From Treponema sp. (GTDB lineage Bacteria > Spirochaetota > Spirochaetia > Treponematales > Treponemataceae): DNA of 49,870 nucleotides. How positions within the stretch are numbered: position 1 is the stretch's first letter; the number at the start of each line of letters is the position of its first letter. A program made the translations under genes and the position numbers. Shown here piece after piece: positions 1 through 8,486 of this stretch. The stretch spans positions 1 through 49,870 of the forward strand of contig JAILPY010000114.1 in the NCBI GenBank assembly GCA_024699235.1, in the 5' to 3' direction. The notes under the pieces were generated by a model, which had not been told where the DNA came from, made no database searches, and was given only the letters and a program-made list of their open reading frames with translations.

Positions 1-555
1 AATCTTTTGGCAATGAACGCCGCCATTGAGGCAGCTCATGCAGGTGAGTCAGGAAAAGGATTCAGCGTTGTTGCAGACGAAATCAGAAAATTGTCCGAAA
101 CATCATCGGTACAGTCAAAGACTATCGGAGAACAGCTTAACAACATCAAGGATTCCATTCAGGATGTCGTTACAGTCTCTGAAAAATCAAGCAAGGCTTT
201 TGAGTCCGTATCACACAGAATTCAGGACACAGACCAGCTTGTAATGCAGATAAAGGCCGCAATGGAAGAACAGAATACTGGTTCGCGGCAGATTAGTGAC
301 GCACTGCATGCCATGAACGACAGTACAATAGAAGTCCGAAATGCATCTGCTGAAATGTCAGAAGGCAACAAGGCAATTCTGAACGAAGTAAACCTTCTTC
401 AATCTGCTACGGCTGCAATGAAAGACAGCATGAACGAAATGAGCAACGGAGCACGCAAGATAAACGATACAGGAGCTGCACTCGGCGATATTTCAAAACA
501 GGTAACAGACTCTATAGAAGAAATTGGAAATCAGATAGACCAGTTCAAAGTGTAA
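1..555 (+). CDS. Methyl-accepting chemotaxis protein, C-terminal fragment (cut by window start)
   Basis: The open frame is already coding at base 1 and ends with TAA at 553-555, so only the C-terminal 184 residues are visible. It opens inside the kinase-control hairpin tip ([16 protein letters not shown]), which in chemoreceptors contacts CheA and CheW, and continues through the long coiled-coil helix. The C-terminus GNQIDQFKV is identical to that of the complete chemoreceptor at 30084-32159, and the two tails align without gaps, so they are paralogues. The sensor domain lies outside the window and no ligand can be inferred. A TTG at base 7 is not a real start because the reading frame continues upstream. 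Confidence 0.95.
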   Translation, partial: NLLAMNAAIEAAHAGESGKGFSVVADEIRKLSETSSVQSKTIGEQLNNIKDSIQDVVTVSEKSSKAFESVSHRIQDTDQLVMQIKAAMEEQNTGSRQISDALHAMNDSTIEVRNASAEMSEGNKAILNEVNLLQSATAAMKDSMNEMSNGARKINDTGAALGDISKQVTDSIEEIGNQIDQFKV

Positions 556-571
556 GCCTTGTTTGGACTAA

Positions 572-588
572 AGGGCTTTATAAGCCCT
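572..588. other. Short inverted repeat downstream of the chemoreceptor gene
   Basis: AGGGCTT (572-578) and AAGCCCT (582-588) form a 7-bp stem with a 3-nt loop 17 nt after the stop codon. No T-tract follows, so it is at best a weak terminator or 3'-end processing structure. Confidence 0.3.
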
Positions 589-606
589 GCAGCCCAAAGG
601 ACTCAA

Positions 607-635
607 TTGAAACAATTCTCTTTATAGAATATACT
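607..635 (+). promoter_or_regulatory. Predicted sigma70 promoter of putP
   Basis: TTGAAA (607-612) and TATACT (630-635) are separated by exactly 17 nt. The putP start at 676 follows with a GGAGG ribosome-binding site at 662-666, giving a leader of roughly 35 nt. Confidence 0.55.
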
Positions 636-675
636 TGGTTTAATACCGTTTTATATAAATCTGGAGGTAAAAAAA

Positions 676-2187
676 ATGTCATCTGCAATGATTCAGCAGG
701 TAATAGCCTTTACAATTTATCTTGGGCTTATGATTTATATTGGAATTAGATGGATGAGCAAAAATAACAGCTCTGAAGACTTTTTCCTTGGCGGCCGCAA
801 CATGGGCCCATGGACAACAGCCCTTTCAGCAGAAGCAAGCGATATGTCCGGCTGGCTTTTAATGGGACTCCCAGGAGTAGCATATCTTGGAGGATTAAGA
901 GAAGCATTCTGGACGGCACTCGGCCTTGAAATCGGAACTTATCTTAACTGGCTCATCGTTGCAAAACCTTTACGCAAATATTCAATTGCATGCGGCAACT
1001 CAATTACAATTCCAGAGTTCCTTACAAACCGCTTTAAGGACAGAAAGAGAATCATTTCTTTGATTTCTACTATATTCATCGTTCTGTTCTTTGTCATTTA
1101 CACGGCATCAGGATTTGTTGCCTGTGCAAAACTGCTTAATACAGTATTCGGTCTGCCATATATCTGCGGTCTGGTAATAGGCATGGTAGTTATCCTTCTT
1201 TATACCCTGCTCGGTGGTTTCAGCGCTGTATGTACGACTGACTTCATTCAGGGAACACTCATGTTCATTGTACTCATCATTACAATTGCAATAATGATGG
1301 TGACATTGGGCGGTCCTTCAAACGCAGTGCTGAAAGTGCAGGAATTCAGCTCACGTGCAATTTCCGGTGAGTTTGGCGATATAATGAAGGAAAAGTTTAC
1401 ACAGAATAAGTCTTACGGCTTTATGTCTATTGTTTCTGCCCTTGCATGGGGTCTCGGTTACTTTGGAATGCCTCACATCCTGGTACGCTTTATGGGAATA
1501 CGCAGCAATAAGGAAATTACCCTTTCGCGCCGCATTGCCATTATCTGGGTAACAATAGCATTCATAGGAGCGGTAGGAGTCGGTTCATTCGCTTCCGTAT
1601 ACCTTTCTCCAATGCTTAGCGCTGCCGAAAACGAAAGCGTCATAATAAAGGCAATCATGCAGACATACCCAGCATTCCTTGGAGGCATATTCCTTTGTGC
1701 AATCCTTGCTGCAGCAATGTCTACAGCAGACTCACAGCTTCTTGTTGCTGCCAGTGCATTTACAGAAGACTTCTGCCAGACCTTGCTCAAGAAAAAGTTT
1801 AGCCCAAAGACAACAGTCCTTGTTAGCCGCATTACAGTTCTTGCAATAGCAGTCATTGCATTCCTCCTGTCGCTTAACGAAAACAGCTCTATATTTGGAT
1901 TAGTAAGCTATGCATGGGCAGGATTCGGAAGCACATTCGGACCTCTTATCCTGCTTGCACTGTTCTGGCGCAATGCAACTGCAAAGGGTGCAATTGCAGG
2001 CCTTGCAGCAGGCGGCATAACAGTAATCGTATGGCACAACCTGAAAGGCGGAATCTTTAATCTGTACGAAATCGTTCCAGGATTCATCATGTGCCTTATA
2101 TTCGCAATAGTAGTAAGCCTTCTGGACAAGAACAAGGATCCTGAAATGCTTGCAGATTTTGATAAATACAAAGCTACTGCGGACTGA
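676..2187 (+). CDS. putP: Sodium/proline symporter (SSS family)
   Basis: The 503-residue product is a polytopic membrane protein of the sodium:solute symporter family, usual length for PutP. Family signatures include the N-terminal segment with FFLGGRNMGPWTTALSAEASDMSGWLL, of which the last part (ASDMSGW) is the classic PutP sodium/proline-site motif in helix 2. The later helix AAAMSTADSQLLVAAS corresponds to the conserved TM8-9 region. It should import L-proline with sodium. The ATG at 676 is preceded by GGAGG at optimal spacing. Since a proAB pair lies elsewhere in the window, the cell can both import and make proline. Osmoprotective or nutritional use cannot be told apart from sequence. 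Confidence 0.9.
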   Translation: MSSAMIQQVIAFTIYLGLMIYIGIRWMSKNNSSEDFFLGGRNMGPWTTALSAEASDMSGWLLMGLPGVAYLGGLREAFWTALGLEIGTYLNWLIVAKPLRKYSIACGNSITIPEFLTNRFKDRKRIISLISTIFIVLFFVIYTASGFVACAKLLNTVFGLPYICGLVIGMVVILLYTLLGGFSAVCTTDFIQGTLMFIVLIITIAIMMVTLGGPSNAVLKVQEFSSRAISGEFGDIMKEKFTQNKSYGFMSIVSALAWGLGYFGMPHILVRFMGIRSNKEITLSRRIAIIWVTIAFIGAVGVGSFASVYLSPMLSAAENESVIIKAIMQTYPAFLGGIFLCAILAAAMSTADSQLLVAASAFTEDFCQTLLKKKFSPKTTVLVSRITVLAIAVIAFLLSLNENSSIFGLVSYAWAGFGSTFGPLILLALFWRNATAKGAIAGLAAGGITVIVWHNLKGGIFNLYEIVPGFIMCLIFAIVVSLLDKNKDPEMLADFDKYKATAD

Positions 2188-2215
2188 TTTTTATTCGCAA
2201 GTAAAATGATAGCGT

Positions 2216-2255
2216 CCCGCTGGCAACAGCGGGCTTTCGATTTATAAGTCGAAAG
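2216..2255 (+). promoter_or_regulatory. Two tandem hairpins in the leader of the response regulator gene
   Basis: CCCGCT (2216-2221) pairs with AGCGGG (2228-2233). Immediately after it CTTTCGA (2234-2240) pairs with TCGAAAG (2249-2255). The second stem contains the first half of the AAAGGAG ribosome-binding site of the next gene, so it could mask translation initiation. The first stem has no T-run, so it is not a good intrinsic terminator. Confidence 0.45.
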
Positions 2256-2265
2256 GAGTTTCTAT

Positions 2266-3024
2266 ATGAACAGAAAGATTTTATTTGTATGTGAAGAAAA
2301 GAATTTCCTTATTTCTTCAATGATAAAAGCTCTGGAAGATGCACTGTTTGATGTCATACCTGTACAGCCTGATATTGTCGAAATACAACTTATAGAAAAA
2401 AAACCTGACATTTACATTGTATATCTTGAAGGTGACGTCAATACTTTTGACGGCACTTTAAAATATATAAAGAAACTTGTTACGGAAGAAGGCAAAGACC
2501 GCATCGCATATCTTATAGGAACCCCTGCCGAAATCAACCTTGCCCACGAAATAATTCCTAAGGCAGTTGTATCGGCATCATTCAGCCGTCCAGTCAATAT
2601 GAATGACATAATATCAAAGCTGAACAACCTGATTATTGACGAAGACAATTCTTCTGGCCGCAAGCGCATCCTTGTCGTTGACGACGACGGCATGACATTA
2701 AGGACAATGAACAACTGGCTGCGCGACAAATATGAAGTATACATGGCAAATTCAGGAATAAATGCAATTTCATTCCTGACAAACAACAAGGCCGACCTGA
2801 TTCTTCTGGACTATGAAATGCCTGGGGCGTCAGGGCTTCAGATATTTGAAATGCTAAAGGGAAGCGAAAATACAAAAGACATTCCTGTAATATTCCTTAC
2901 GTCTAAGGATGATAAAGAAACCGTCATGAAGGTCTTAGCCTCTAAGCCAGAAAAATACCTTTTAAAGACACTGGAAAAGGACGAGCTTGTAAAAAGCATA
3001 GACGACTTTTTCAAGGGTAAATGA
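2266..3024 (+). CDS. Response regulator with a degenerate N-terminal and an intact C-terminal receiver domain
   Basis: The 252-residue protein consists of two receiver-like folds and no recognisable output domain. Residues 1-125 begin like a receiver (KILFVCEE) but lack the phospho-acceptor aspartate in the expected strand (YIVYLEGDV). Residues 132-250 form a complete CheY-like domain with the acidic pocket LVVDDDG, the acceptor D182 in LLDYEMP, and the conserved Thr in IFLTSKDD. It probably acts by protein-protein contact, for example as a phosphate sink or adaptor. The start at 2266 has GGAG 8 nt upstream. Its cognate kinase is not in the window. The neighbouring putP gene may share transcription. 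Confidence 0.8.
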   Translation: MNRKILFVCEEKNFLISSMIKALEDALFDVIPVQPDIVEIQLIEKKPDIYIVYLEGDVNTFDGTLKYIKKLVTEEGKDRIAYLIGTPAEINLAHEIIPKAVVSASFSRPVNMNDIISKLNNLIIDEDNSSGRKRILVVDDDGMTLRTMNNWLRDKYEVYMANSGINAISFLTNNKADLILLDYEMPGASGLQIFEMLKGSENTKDIPVIFLTSKDDKETVMKVLASKPEKYLLKTLEKDELVKSIDDFFKGK

Positions 3025-3059
3025 AAAAAAACGCGGCATGCACAAAAGTGCTGCCGCGT
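3023..3059 (-). terminator. Intrinsic terminator of ptsI
   Basis: ACGCGGCA (3031-3038) pairs with TGCCGCGT (3052-3059), with an inner GCAC/GTGC stem and an AAAA loop. On the minus strand the stem is followed by eight T (A-run at 3023-3030), so it terminates ptsI between the two convergent genes. Confidence 0.85.
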
Positions 3060-3079
3060 AAGCCAATAAATCTAAAAAA

Positions 3080-4690
3080 CTAAATCGAGCGGATTTTTTC
3101 GCGCAGGCTTAGGATATGGGAAGGAGAGACAGAAAGCTCATCTATTCCCATCTCTATGAACTGCTGCGTAAGGTCAAGGTCAGCGCCAAGCTCACCGCAT
3201 ATTCCAACCCAGCAGCCATGCTTGTGGCCGTTTTCAACAGTCATCTTAATTTCCTTTAGCACGGCAGGATGATGAGCGTCAAAGAATGACTCCAGCTTAG
3301 AATTCTGGCGGTCAATAGCAAGAGTGTACTGAGTAAGGTCGTTTGTTCCTATTGAAAAGAAGTCAACTTCCTGGGCAAGCTCTTCGCTCATCATGACAGC
3401 AGCAGGCGTTTCAATCATTACCCCTTGCTCAACATTACCGTAAGGAATGCTTTCCTTATTCAAGGAATAGCATACATCTGCAGAAATCTTCTTTATGCGG
3501 CGAACTTCTTCTACAGAAATAATCATAGGATACATGATTGCAAGATTGCCAAATGCCGAAGCCCTGTAGATGGCCCTAAGCTGAGTCTTAAACAGGTCAG
3601 GGCGGTCCAGGCAGATTCTTATGGCTCGGAATCCCATTGCAGGGTTCTCTTCCTTTTCAAGATTAAAATAGTCCGCCTGCTTGTCAGCGCCAATGTCAAG
3701 GGTACGGATTATAACCTTACGCCCCTTCATCTTGCGGGCAACATTCTTGTATGCAACAAACTGCTCTTCTTCTGTCGGATAAGTGCTTCGGCCCAGATAC
3801 AGGAATTCACTCCTGAAAAGCCCTATGCCTTCTGCATCATTTTCTATGGCAGCCTCGGCATCAGCCACAGAACCTATGTTTGCATACAAGTTGATTTTTC
3901 TGCCAGACTTTGTAACAGACTCCTTGCCCTTAAGCTGCTGCAAGAGTTCCAGCTTTACAAGGCTTTCCTTTCGCAGCTGCTCCTTTTGGGCAAGAGTCGC
4001 CTCGTCAGGCTCAACAATAAGCTCTCCTGCAAAGCCGTCAACAACAGCCAGCTTGCCATTCCAGTCATCATCTATAATAACCCCTGCAAGTGCAGGAATG
4101 TTCATAGTCCTTGCAAGGATTGCCGTATGAGACTGAGAAGAGCCGTATTTAGTTACGAATGCAAGGACCTTAGACTTGTCCAGGGCAACAGTTTCTGCAG
4201 GAGTCAGGTCGTCTGCGCACAGAATCTGATTGCCTTCCCCTTCCATGCTGTCATCGCCGCCACCGCAAAGGACGGTAACGATACGGCGGGCAACATCCTT
4301 AATGTCTGCAGAGCGGGCCTTCATGTACTCATCGTCCATCTGGGCAAAAATCTGGCTTATCTGCTCTCCGCTCTGGAAAGCTGCATATTCAGCATTAGCC
4401 TTTTCGTCCCGTATAAAAGAATAAACGCTATCGGTAAAATCATCATCGCCAATCATCATTGACTGCACATCAAAAATCGCCGCAGCCTCCTGACCGATTT
4501 CATCAACAGCCTTCTTAAATATCCTTTGCAGCTGCTGGACTGCCGTATCACGAGCCTTGTTGTATCTTTCTATTTCTGCCTCAACGTCAGTAATGGGATG
4601 AAGCGACGTATCGTAAACGGTTTTCTTAAAAATTGAAATCTTGCCGATTGCGATTCCTTTGTACATTGATTTTCCGTTATATCTTTTCAT
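3080..4690 (-). CDS. ptsI: Phosphoenolpyruvate-protein phosphotransferase (PTS Enzyme I)
   Basis: This cytosolic enzyme takes phosphate from PEP and passes it to HPr. The 536-residue product has the N-terminal phospho-histidine domain with the active His in SQSHTAILART (about H188). The C-terminal PEP-binding barrel carries GLFRSEFLYL, IGTNDLTQYTLA and the catalytic Cys in VGICGEL (about C498). The frame is open upstream to a TTG at 4726, but that TTG is the first half of a TTGACA -35 box, so I place the start at the ATG at 4690, 7 nt after the -10. A further in-frame ATG at 4666 (MYKGIAIGK) is possible. It is divergent from the fru operon, which supplies its HPr and fructose permease. Confidence 0.93.
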   Translation of the reverse strand: MKRYNGKSMYKGIAIGKISIFKKTVYDTSLHPITDVEAEIERYNKARDTAVQQLQRIFKKAVDEIGQEAAAIFDVQSMMIGDDDFTDSVYSFIRDEKANAEYAAFQSGEQISQIFAQMDDEYMKARSADIKDVARRIVTVLCGGGDDSMEGEGNQILCADDLTPAETVALDKSKVLAFVTKYGSSQSHTAILARTMNIPALAGVIIDDDWNGKLAVVDGFAGELIVEPDEATLAQKEQLRKESLVKLELLQQLKGKESVTKSGRKINLYANIGSVADAEAAIENDAEGIGLFRSEFLYLGRSTYPTEEEQFVAYKNVARKMKGRKVIIRTLDIGADKQADYFNLEKEENPAMGFRAIRICLDRPDLFKTQLRAIYRASAFGNLAIMYPMIISVEEVRRIKKISADVCYSLNKESIPYGNVEQGVMIETPAAVMMSEELAQEVDFFSIGTNDLTQYTLAIDRQNSKLESFFDAHHPAVLKEIKMTVENGHKHGCWVGICGELGADLDLTQQFIEMGIDELSVSPSHILSLREKIRSI

Positions 4691-4696
4691 ACTTAT

Positions 4697-4726
4697 ATGA
4701 TACCTCTCATAACCGCTTCCTGTCAA
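4697..4726 (-). promoter_or_regulatory. Predicted ptsI promoter (leaderless)
   Basis: On the minus strand TTGACA lies at 4726-4721 and TATCAT at 4702-4697 with an 18-nt spacer. The expected start of transcription, 7 nt past the -10, is the A of the ATG at 4690. Confidence 0.55.
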
Positions 4727-4732
4727 ACAAAT

Positions 4733-4808
4733 TTTGACCGACTTTGACTAAAAATGACAGAATTTGCAAGAAATTTTAGAATTTTTGAAAGATTTTGATT
4801 GACTTTGA
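4733..4808. promoter_or_regulatory. Helically phased TTTGA repeats between ptsI and fruR (candidate FruR operator)
   Basis: TTTGA occurs at 4733, 4743, 4784, 4794 and 4804, with variants AATGA at 4753 and TTTGC at 4763. Spacing inside each cluster is exactly 10 bp. The 17-mers at 4731-4747 and 4792-4808 differ at only two positions. One cluster lies upstream of the ptsI -35 box and the other overlaps the likely fruR -35 region. Tandem direct repeats at helical spacing are a known operator type for DeoR-family regulators. That FruR binds here is inference. Confidence 0.55.
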
Positions 4809-4834
4809 ACGTTTGTGGCTTTACACTCTATGAT
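4799..4834 (+). promoter_or_regulatory. Predicted promoter of the fruRKA-ptsH operon
   Basis: Two overlapping sigma70 solutions exist: TTGACT (4799-4804) with TACACT (4822-4827) at 17 nt, or TTGAAC (4805-4810) with TATGAT (4829-4834) at 18 nt. Both -35 boxes overlap the third TTTGA cluster, as expected for a repressed promoter. Confidence 0.5.
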
Positions 4835-4848
4835 AAAGGAGGCCTTCC

Positions 4849-5604
4849 GTGCTATCAGAAGAACGCCAAAACAAAATCGTAGAACTCGTAAACGAAAACA
4901 AGAGCATGACCATACAGATGCTCATGAAAATGCTGGATGCCTCTGAATCAACCGTACGCAGAGACTTGAGCGACCTGGACTCAAAAGGACTCATTGAAAA
5001 AGTCTATGGCGGCGCAATAGCAAAAAACGTAACGTTCTCTGGAAAAGACGAAAGCGTAAACCTTAGGAAAGAACAGAACAAGGAAGAAAAAGTCATAATT
5101 GCAAGGTATGCGGCATCACTCATAGAAGACGAAGACTTCATCTATCTTGATGCAGGTACGACCACGGAACTGATGATACCTTTCATTACTGCAAAAAAGG
5201 CAGTCTTTGTAACAAACGGCTTTTCTCATGCAAGAAAGCTGTCAGAGGCAGGCTTCCTTACATACATACTTGGAGGCGAAATAAAGTTTCCTACAGAAGC
5301 CGTCGTAGGAGAAGAAGCAATACTGACGCTGTTCAAGTATCACTTTACAAAAGGATTCTGGGGAACAAACGGAATAAGCATGTCCAGCGGATTCAGCACG
5401 CCTGACGTAAAGGAAGCCATGGTAAAGCAGATGTCAATGGACAGAACCAGAAAAAGATACATACTAAGCGACGCAAGTAAATTTTCTAAGATTTCATGCG
5501 TTACATTTGCAGAATTTTCAGACGCTACAGTCATTACTTCTGAATTGGGAAAAGATTCAGAAGCCTATAGAACATACAGCAACGTTGTGGAGGTAAAAAA
5601 ATGA
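4849..5604 (+). CDS. fruR: DeoR-family transcriptional regulator of the fructose operon
   Basis: The 251-residue protein has an N-terminal DeoR winged helix (SEERQNKIVELV, then STVRRDLSDLDSKGLIEKVYGGA, about residues 1-57). A C-terminal sugar-phosphate sensor domain follows, with the family motifs YLDAGTTTE, VTNGFSHA and GTNGI. The start is GTG at 4849 with a strong AAAGGAGG just upstream. It overlaps fruK by 4 nt, so the two are translationally coupled. By position and family it most likely represses the fru operon and responds to a fructose phosphate. The symbol follows from context rather than sequence identity. Confidence 0.85.
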   Translation: MLSEERQNKIVELVNENKSMTIQMLMKMLDASESTVRRDLSDLDSKGLIEKVYGGAIAKNVTFSGKDESVNLRKEQNKEEKVIIARYAASLIEDEDFIYLDAGTTTELMIPFITAKKAVFVTNGFSHARKLSEAGFLTYILGGEIKFPTEAVVGEEAILTLFKYHFTKGFWGTNGISMSSGFSTPDVKEAMVKQMSMDRTRKRYILSDASKFSKISCVTFAEFSDATVITSELGKDSEAYRTYSNVVEVKK

Positions 5605-6515
5605 TTTATACACTGACAGCTAATCCTTCCCTGGATTACATTGTTGATGTAAAAGATTTTAAAATCGGATCTGTAAACAGAACCAGTCACGAAACAATAT
5701 TTCCCGGTGGAAAGGGCATAAACGTTTCCATTGTCCTTCAGAATCTCGGCATAAAAAACCAGGCACTGGGATTTACAGCCGGATTTACAGGAAACGAAAT
5801 TGAGTCCCTCCTTCAGAAAAAGGGAGTAACCACAGAATTTATCCGCGTGCAGAACGGCTTTTCCCGCATAAACGTAAAGCTCCGCTCTGGCAAAGAGTCA
5901 GAAATCAACGGAATCGGACCAGAAATCCAGAAAGCAGACGTTGAGCAGCTGCTAAAGAAACTCGACACCCTCCAGGCAGATGACACCCTGGTTCTTGCAG
6001 GCAGCATTCCAGCCGTTCTTCCACAGAGCTTTTACAGCGACATAATGGCACACCTGGCATCTAAGAAAGTACGCTTTGTCGTTGATGCAACAAGAGACCT
6101 TCTTAAAAAGTCACTTGAGTACAGGCCCTTTATGGTAAAGCCTAACAACCACGAGCTGGGAGAAATATTCGGAGTAGAGCTCAATACGCGCGAAGAAGTC
6201 ATTCCCTATGCCCTAAAATTCAAAGAGATGGGGGCTCAGAACGTTCTCGTTTCAATGGCTGCAAAGGGAGCCGTACTTGCCGCTGCAGACGGAAACGTAT
6301 ATCAGGGAGACGCCCCTGACTGCGTACTGGTTAATTCCGTTGGCGCAGGAGATTCTATGGTAGCAGGGTTTATTGCCGGCTATGAAAAGACATCATCTTA
6401 CAAAGAAGCCCTGAAGATGGGGCTCTGCACAGGGACGGCAAGTGCTGCTTCTGAAGAACTTGCTACTAAAGAAGCCGTTGAAAAAATCATTAGCGAATAT
6501 ACAGGTCTAAACTGA
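5601..6515 (+). CDS. fruK: 1-phosphofructokinase
   Basis: The 304-residue PfkB-family kinase has normal length. It carries the N-terminal signature with PGGKGINVS and the C-terminal PfkB motif NSVGAGDSMVAGF, whose Asp is the catalytic base. It converts fructose 1-phosphate, made by the adjacent fructose PTS, to fructose 1,6-bisphosphate with ATP. The ATG overlaps the fruR stop (ATGA). Tagatose-6-phosphate kinases are close relatives, but the neighbouring fructose-type EIIABC makes FruK the best call. Confidence 0.9.
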   Translation: MIYTLTANPSLDYIVDVKDFKIGSVNRTSHETIFPGGKGINVSIVLQNLGIKNQALGFTAGFTGNEIESLLQKKGVTTEFIRVQNGFSRINVKLRSGKESEINGIGPEIQKADVEQLLKKLDTLQADDTLVLAGSIPAVLPQSFYSDIMAHLASKKVRFVVDATRDLLKKSLEYRPFMVKPNNHELGEIFGVELNTREEVIPYALKFKEMGAQNVLVSMAAKGAVLAAADGNVYQGDAPDCVLVNSVGAGDSMVAGFIAGYEKTSSYKEALKMGLCTGTASAASEELATKEAVEKIISEYTGLN

Positions 6516-6572
6516 GTTCTTGCTCGGCATACCTGATGTTATAAAAAAGTTTCCGAGATTAGGAGGAAAAGT

Positions 6573-8483
6573 ATGAGAATCAAAGATTTGTTAGATCCGA
6601 AAAGTATCTGCTTGAACGGAAAGGCAAAGGACAAGGCTGATGCAATCGAACAGATGGTTAAGCTTATGTCAAAATGCGGCAGCATTTCAAACATTGAAGC
6701 GTATCACAAAGGCGTTTTGGCACGCGAAGAAGAAAGTACGACAGCAGTAGGCGAAGGCGTTGCAATCCCGCACTGCAAAAGCGACAGCGTACTGCGCCCA
6801 AGCCTTGCTGCAATGACAGTTCCAGCAGGAGTTGACTATGACGCTCCTGACGGAGAAAAAGTAAAGGTCATATTCCTTATTGCCGCCCCGAACACAAAGG
6901 ACAACGTTCACGTTGACGTTCTGAGCAAGCTTTCAGTACTCCTTTTAGATGAAAACTTTACAAAAGACCTGCTAAAGGCAGACAGCGTAGAAAAATTCCT
7001 TGCTGTAGTTGATGAAGCAGAAACAAAGAAAGATGCTGCAGATGCAAAGGAAAGCGGAATTTCTGGATTCCCAAAGATTCTTGCAGTTACAGCTTGCCCT
7101 ACAGGAATCGCTCATACTTACATGGCAGAAGAAAACCTTAAGAAGGCTGCAGAAAAGGCTGGTGCAACAATTAAGATTGAAACACGTGGCTCTTCAGGAA
7201 CAAAGAATGAGCTGACCCCTGCAGAAATAGAAAATGCAGCCGCAATCATTGTTGCTGCAGACGTAAACGTTCCAATGGGACGCTTTAACGGACGCAAAGT
7301 AATTCACTGCCGCGTATCTGACGGCATAAACAAGAGCGAAGAGCTGGTTTCAAAGGCTTTAAGCGGAAGCGTACCTGTTTACAAGGCAGACGGCGACTCT
7401 GCAGAAAAGGACGGAAGCTCACAGAGTAAGTCTGGAGGATCTTCAGTATACAAGCACCTCATGACAGGCGTTTCACACATGATTCCATTTGTTGTAGGCG
7501 GAGGCATCCTTATAGCCCTTGCATTCCTTATTGACGGACTTGCCTATAACCTGAACGAACTTCCATTAGACATGAAAGGCAACTTTGGTACCCTTACCCC
7601 TCTTGCAGCATTCCTTAAGGGCAAAGTAGGAGGAGTTGCATTCGGATTCATGCTCCCAGTCCTTGCAGGATTCATAGCATTCAGCATTGCAGACCGCCCT
7701 GGCCTTGCAGTCGGATTCCTTGGCGGAGCCATGGCAGCAAACGGAACATCAGGATTCCTTGGTGCTCTTGTTGCAGGTTTCTTTGCAGGATACACTGTCC
7801 TCGCACTCAAGAAAGCATTCTCTGGACTTCCAAAGAGCCTTGACGGAATTAAGCCTGTCCTTATTTACCCTCTGCTCGGAATGCTCATCGTAGGCCTTGG
7901 AATGAACTTTATAGTTGAGCCAATCGTCGGTGCAATCAACCACTGGCTCAATGCAGGACTTAACCACATAAGCGGAACAAGCGCAGTCCTCCTTGGACTT
8001 ATTCTTGGCGGAATGATGGCTGTTGACATGGGCGGCCCTGTAAACAAGGCTGCTTACGTATTTGCTACAGGAATGCTTGCAGAAGGACACTACAACATCA
8101 TGGCTGCAGTTATGGTAGGAGGAATGGTTCCACCAATCGCAATTGCACTTGCAACACTGATATTCAAGAACAAATTTACATCAGAAGAAAGAAAGGCAGG
8201 TCCTGTAAACTTTGTAATGGGCTTCGCATTCATTACAGAAGGCGCAATTCCTTTCGCTGCAGCAGACCCAGGAAGAGTCCTCCCTTCATGTATAGTAGGA
8301 AGTGCCGTTGCCGGCGCTCTTTCAATGGCATTCAAGTGTACGCTTATGGCACCACACGGAGGAATATTCGTATTCCCTGTTGTAGGCAACCCACTTGCAT
8401 ATATAGTAGCCCTGCTCGTAGGCTCTGCAATCAGCTGCCTCATGCTCGGACTGCTTAAAAAGAACGTTTCAGAAAGGAGCTGA
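6573..8483 (+). CDS. fruA: PTS fructose transporter subunit EIIABC
   Basis: The 636-residue protein has all three PTS modules in the order IIA-IIB-IIC. The IIA domain (about 1-145) has its phospho-His in VAIPHCKSD (H67). The IIB domain (about 165-265) has its phospho-Cys in AVTACPTGIAHTYMAEE (C175). The membrane IIC domain (from about 290) has the fructose-family motifs GGPVNKAAY and ITEGAIPFA. It takes phosphate from HPr and imports fructose as fructose 1-phosphate. AGGAGG precedes the start. The gene sits 57 nt after fruK and 3 nt before ptsH, all one direction, so it is part of the same operon. Confidence 0.93.
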   Translation: MRIKDLLDPKSICLNGKAKDKADAIEQMVKLMSKCGSISNIEAYHKGVLAREEESTTAVGEGVAIPHCKSDSVLRPSLAAMTVPAGVDYDAPDGEKVKVIFLIAAPNTKDNVHVDVLSKLSVLLLDENFTKDLLKADSVEKFLAVVDEAETKKDAADAKESGISGFPKILAVTACPTGIAHTYMAEENLKKAAEKAGATIKIETRGSSGTKNELTPAEIENAAAIIVAADVNVPMGRFNGRKVIHCRVSDGINKSEELVSKALSGSVPVYKADGDSAEKDGSSQSKSGGSSVYKHLMTGVSHMIPFVVGGGILIALAFLIDGLAYNLNELPLDMKGNFGTLTPLAAFLKGKVGGVAFGFMLPVLAGFIAFSIADRPGLAVGFLGGAMAANGTSGFLGALVAGFFAGYTVLALKKAFSGLPKSLDGIKPVLIYPLLGMLIVGLGMNFIVEPIVGAINHWLNAGLNHISGTSAVLLGLILGGMMAVDMGGPVNKAAYVFATGMLAEGHYNIMAAVMVGGMVPPIAIALATLIFKNKFTSEERKAGPVNFVMGFAFITEGAIPFAAADPGRVLPSCIVGSAVAGALSMAFKCTLMAPHGGIFVFPVVGNPLAYIVALLVGSAISCLMLGLLKKNVSERS

Positions 8484-8486
8484 TTA

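Noticed and set aside
2216..2255. Riboswitch (cyclic-di-GMP or fluoride type) in the response-regulator leader
   Set aside because: Only two simple stems are present, none of the conserved aptamer nucleotides.
3425..4462. A 345-codon open frame on the plus strand
   Set aside because: It lies wholly antisense to ptsI, whose motifs are unmistakable. The translation is rich in Cys/His/Arg with no family features.
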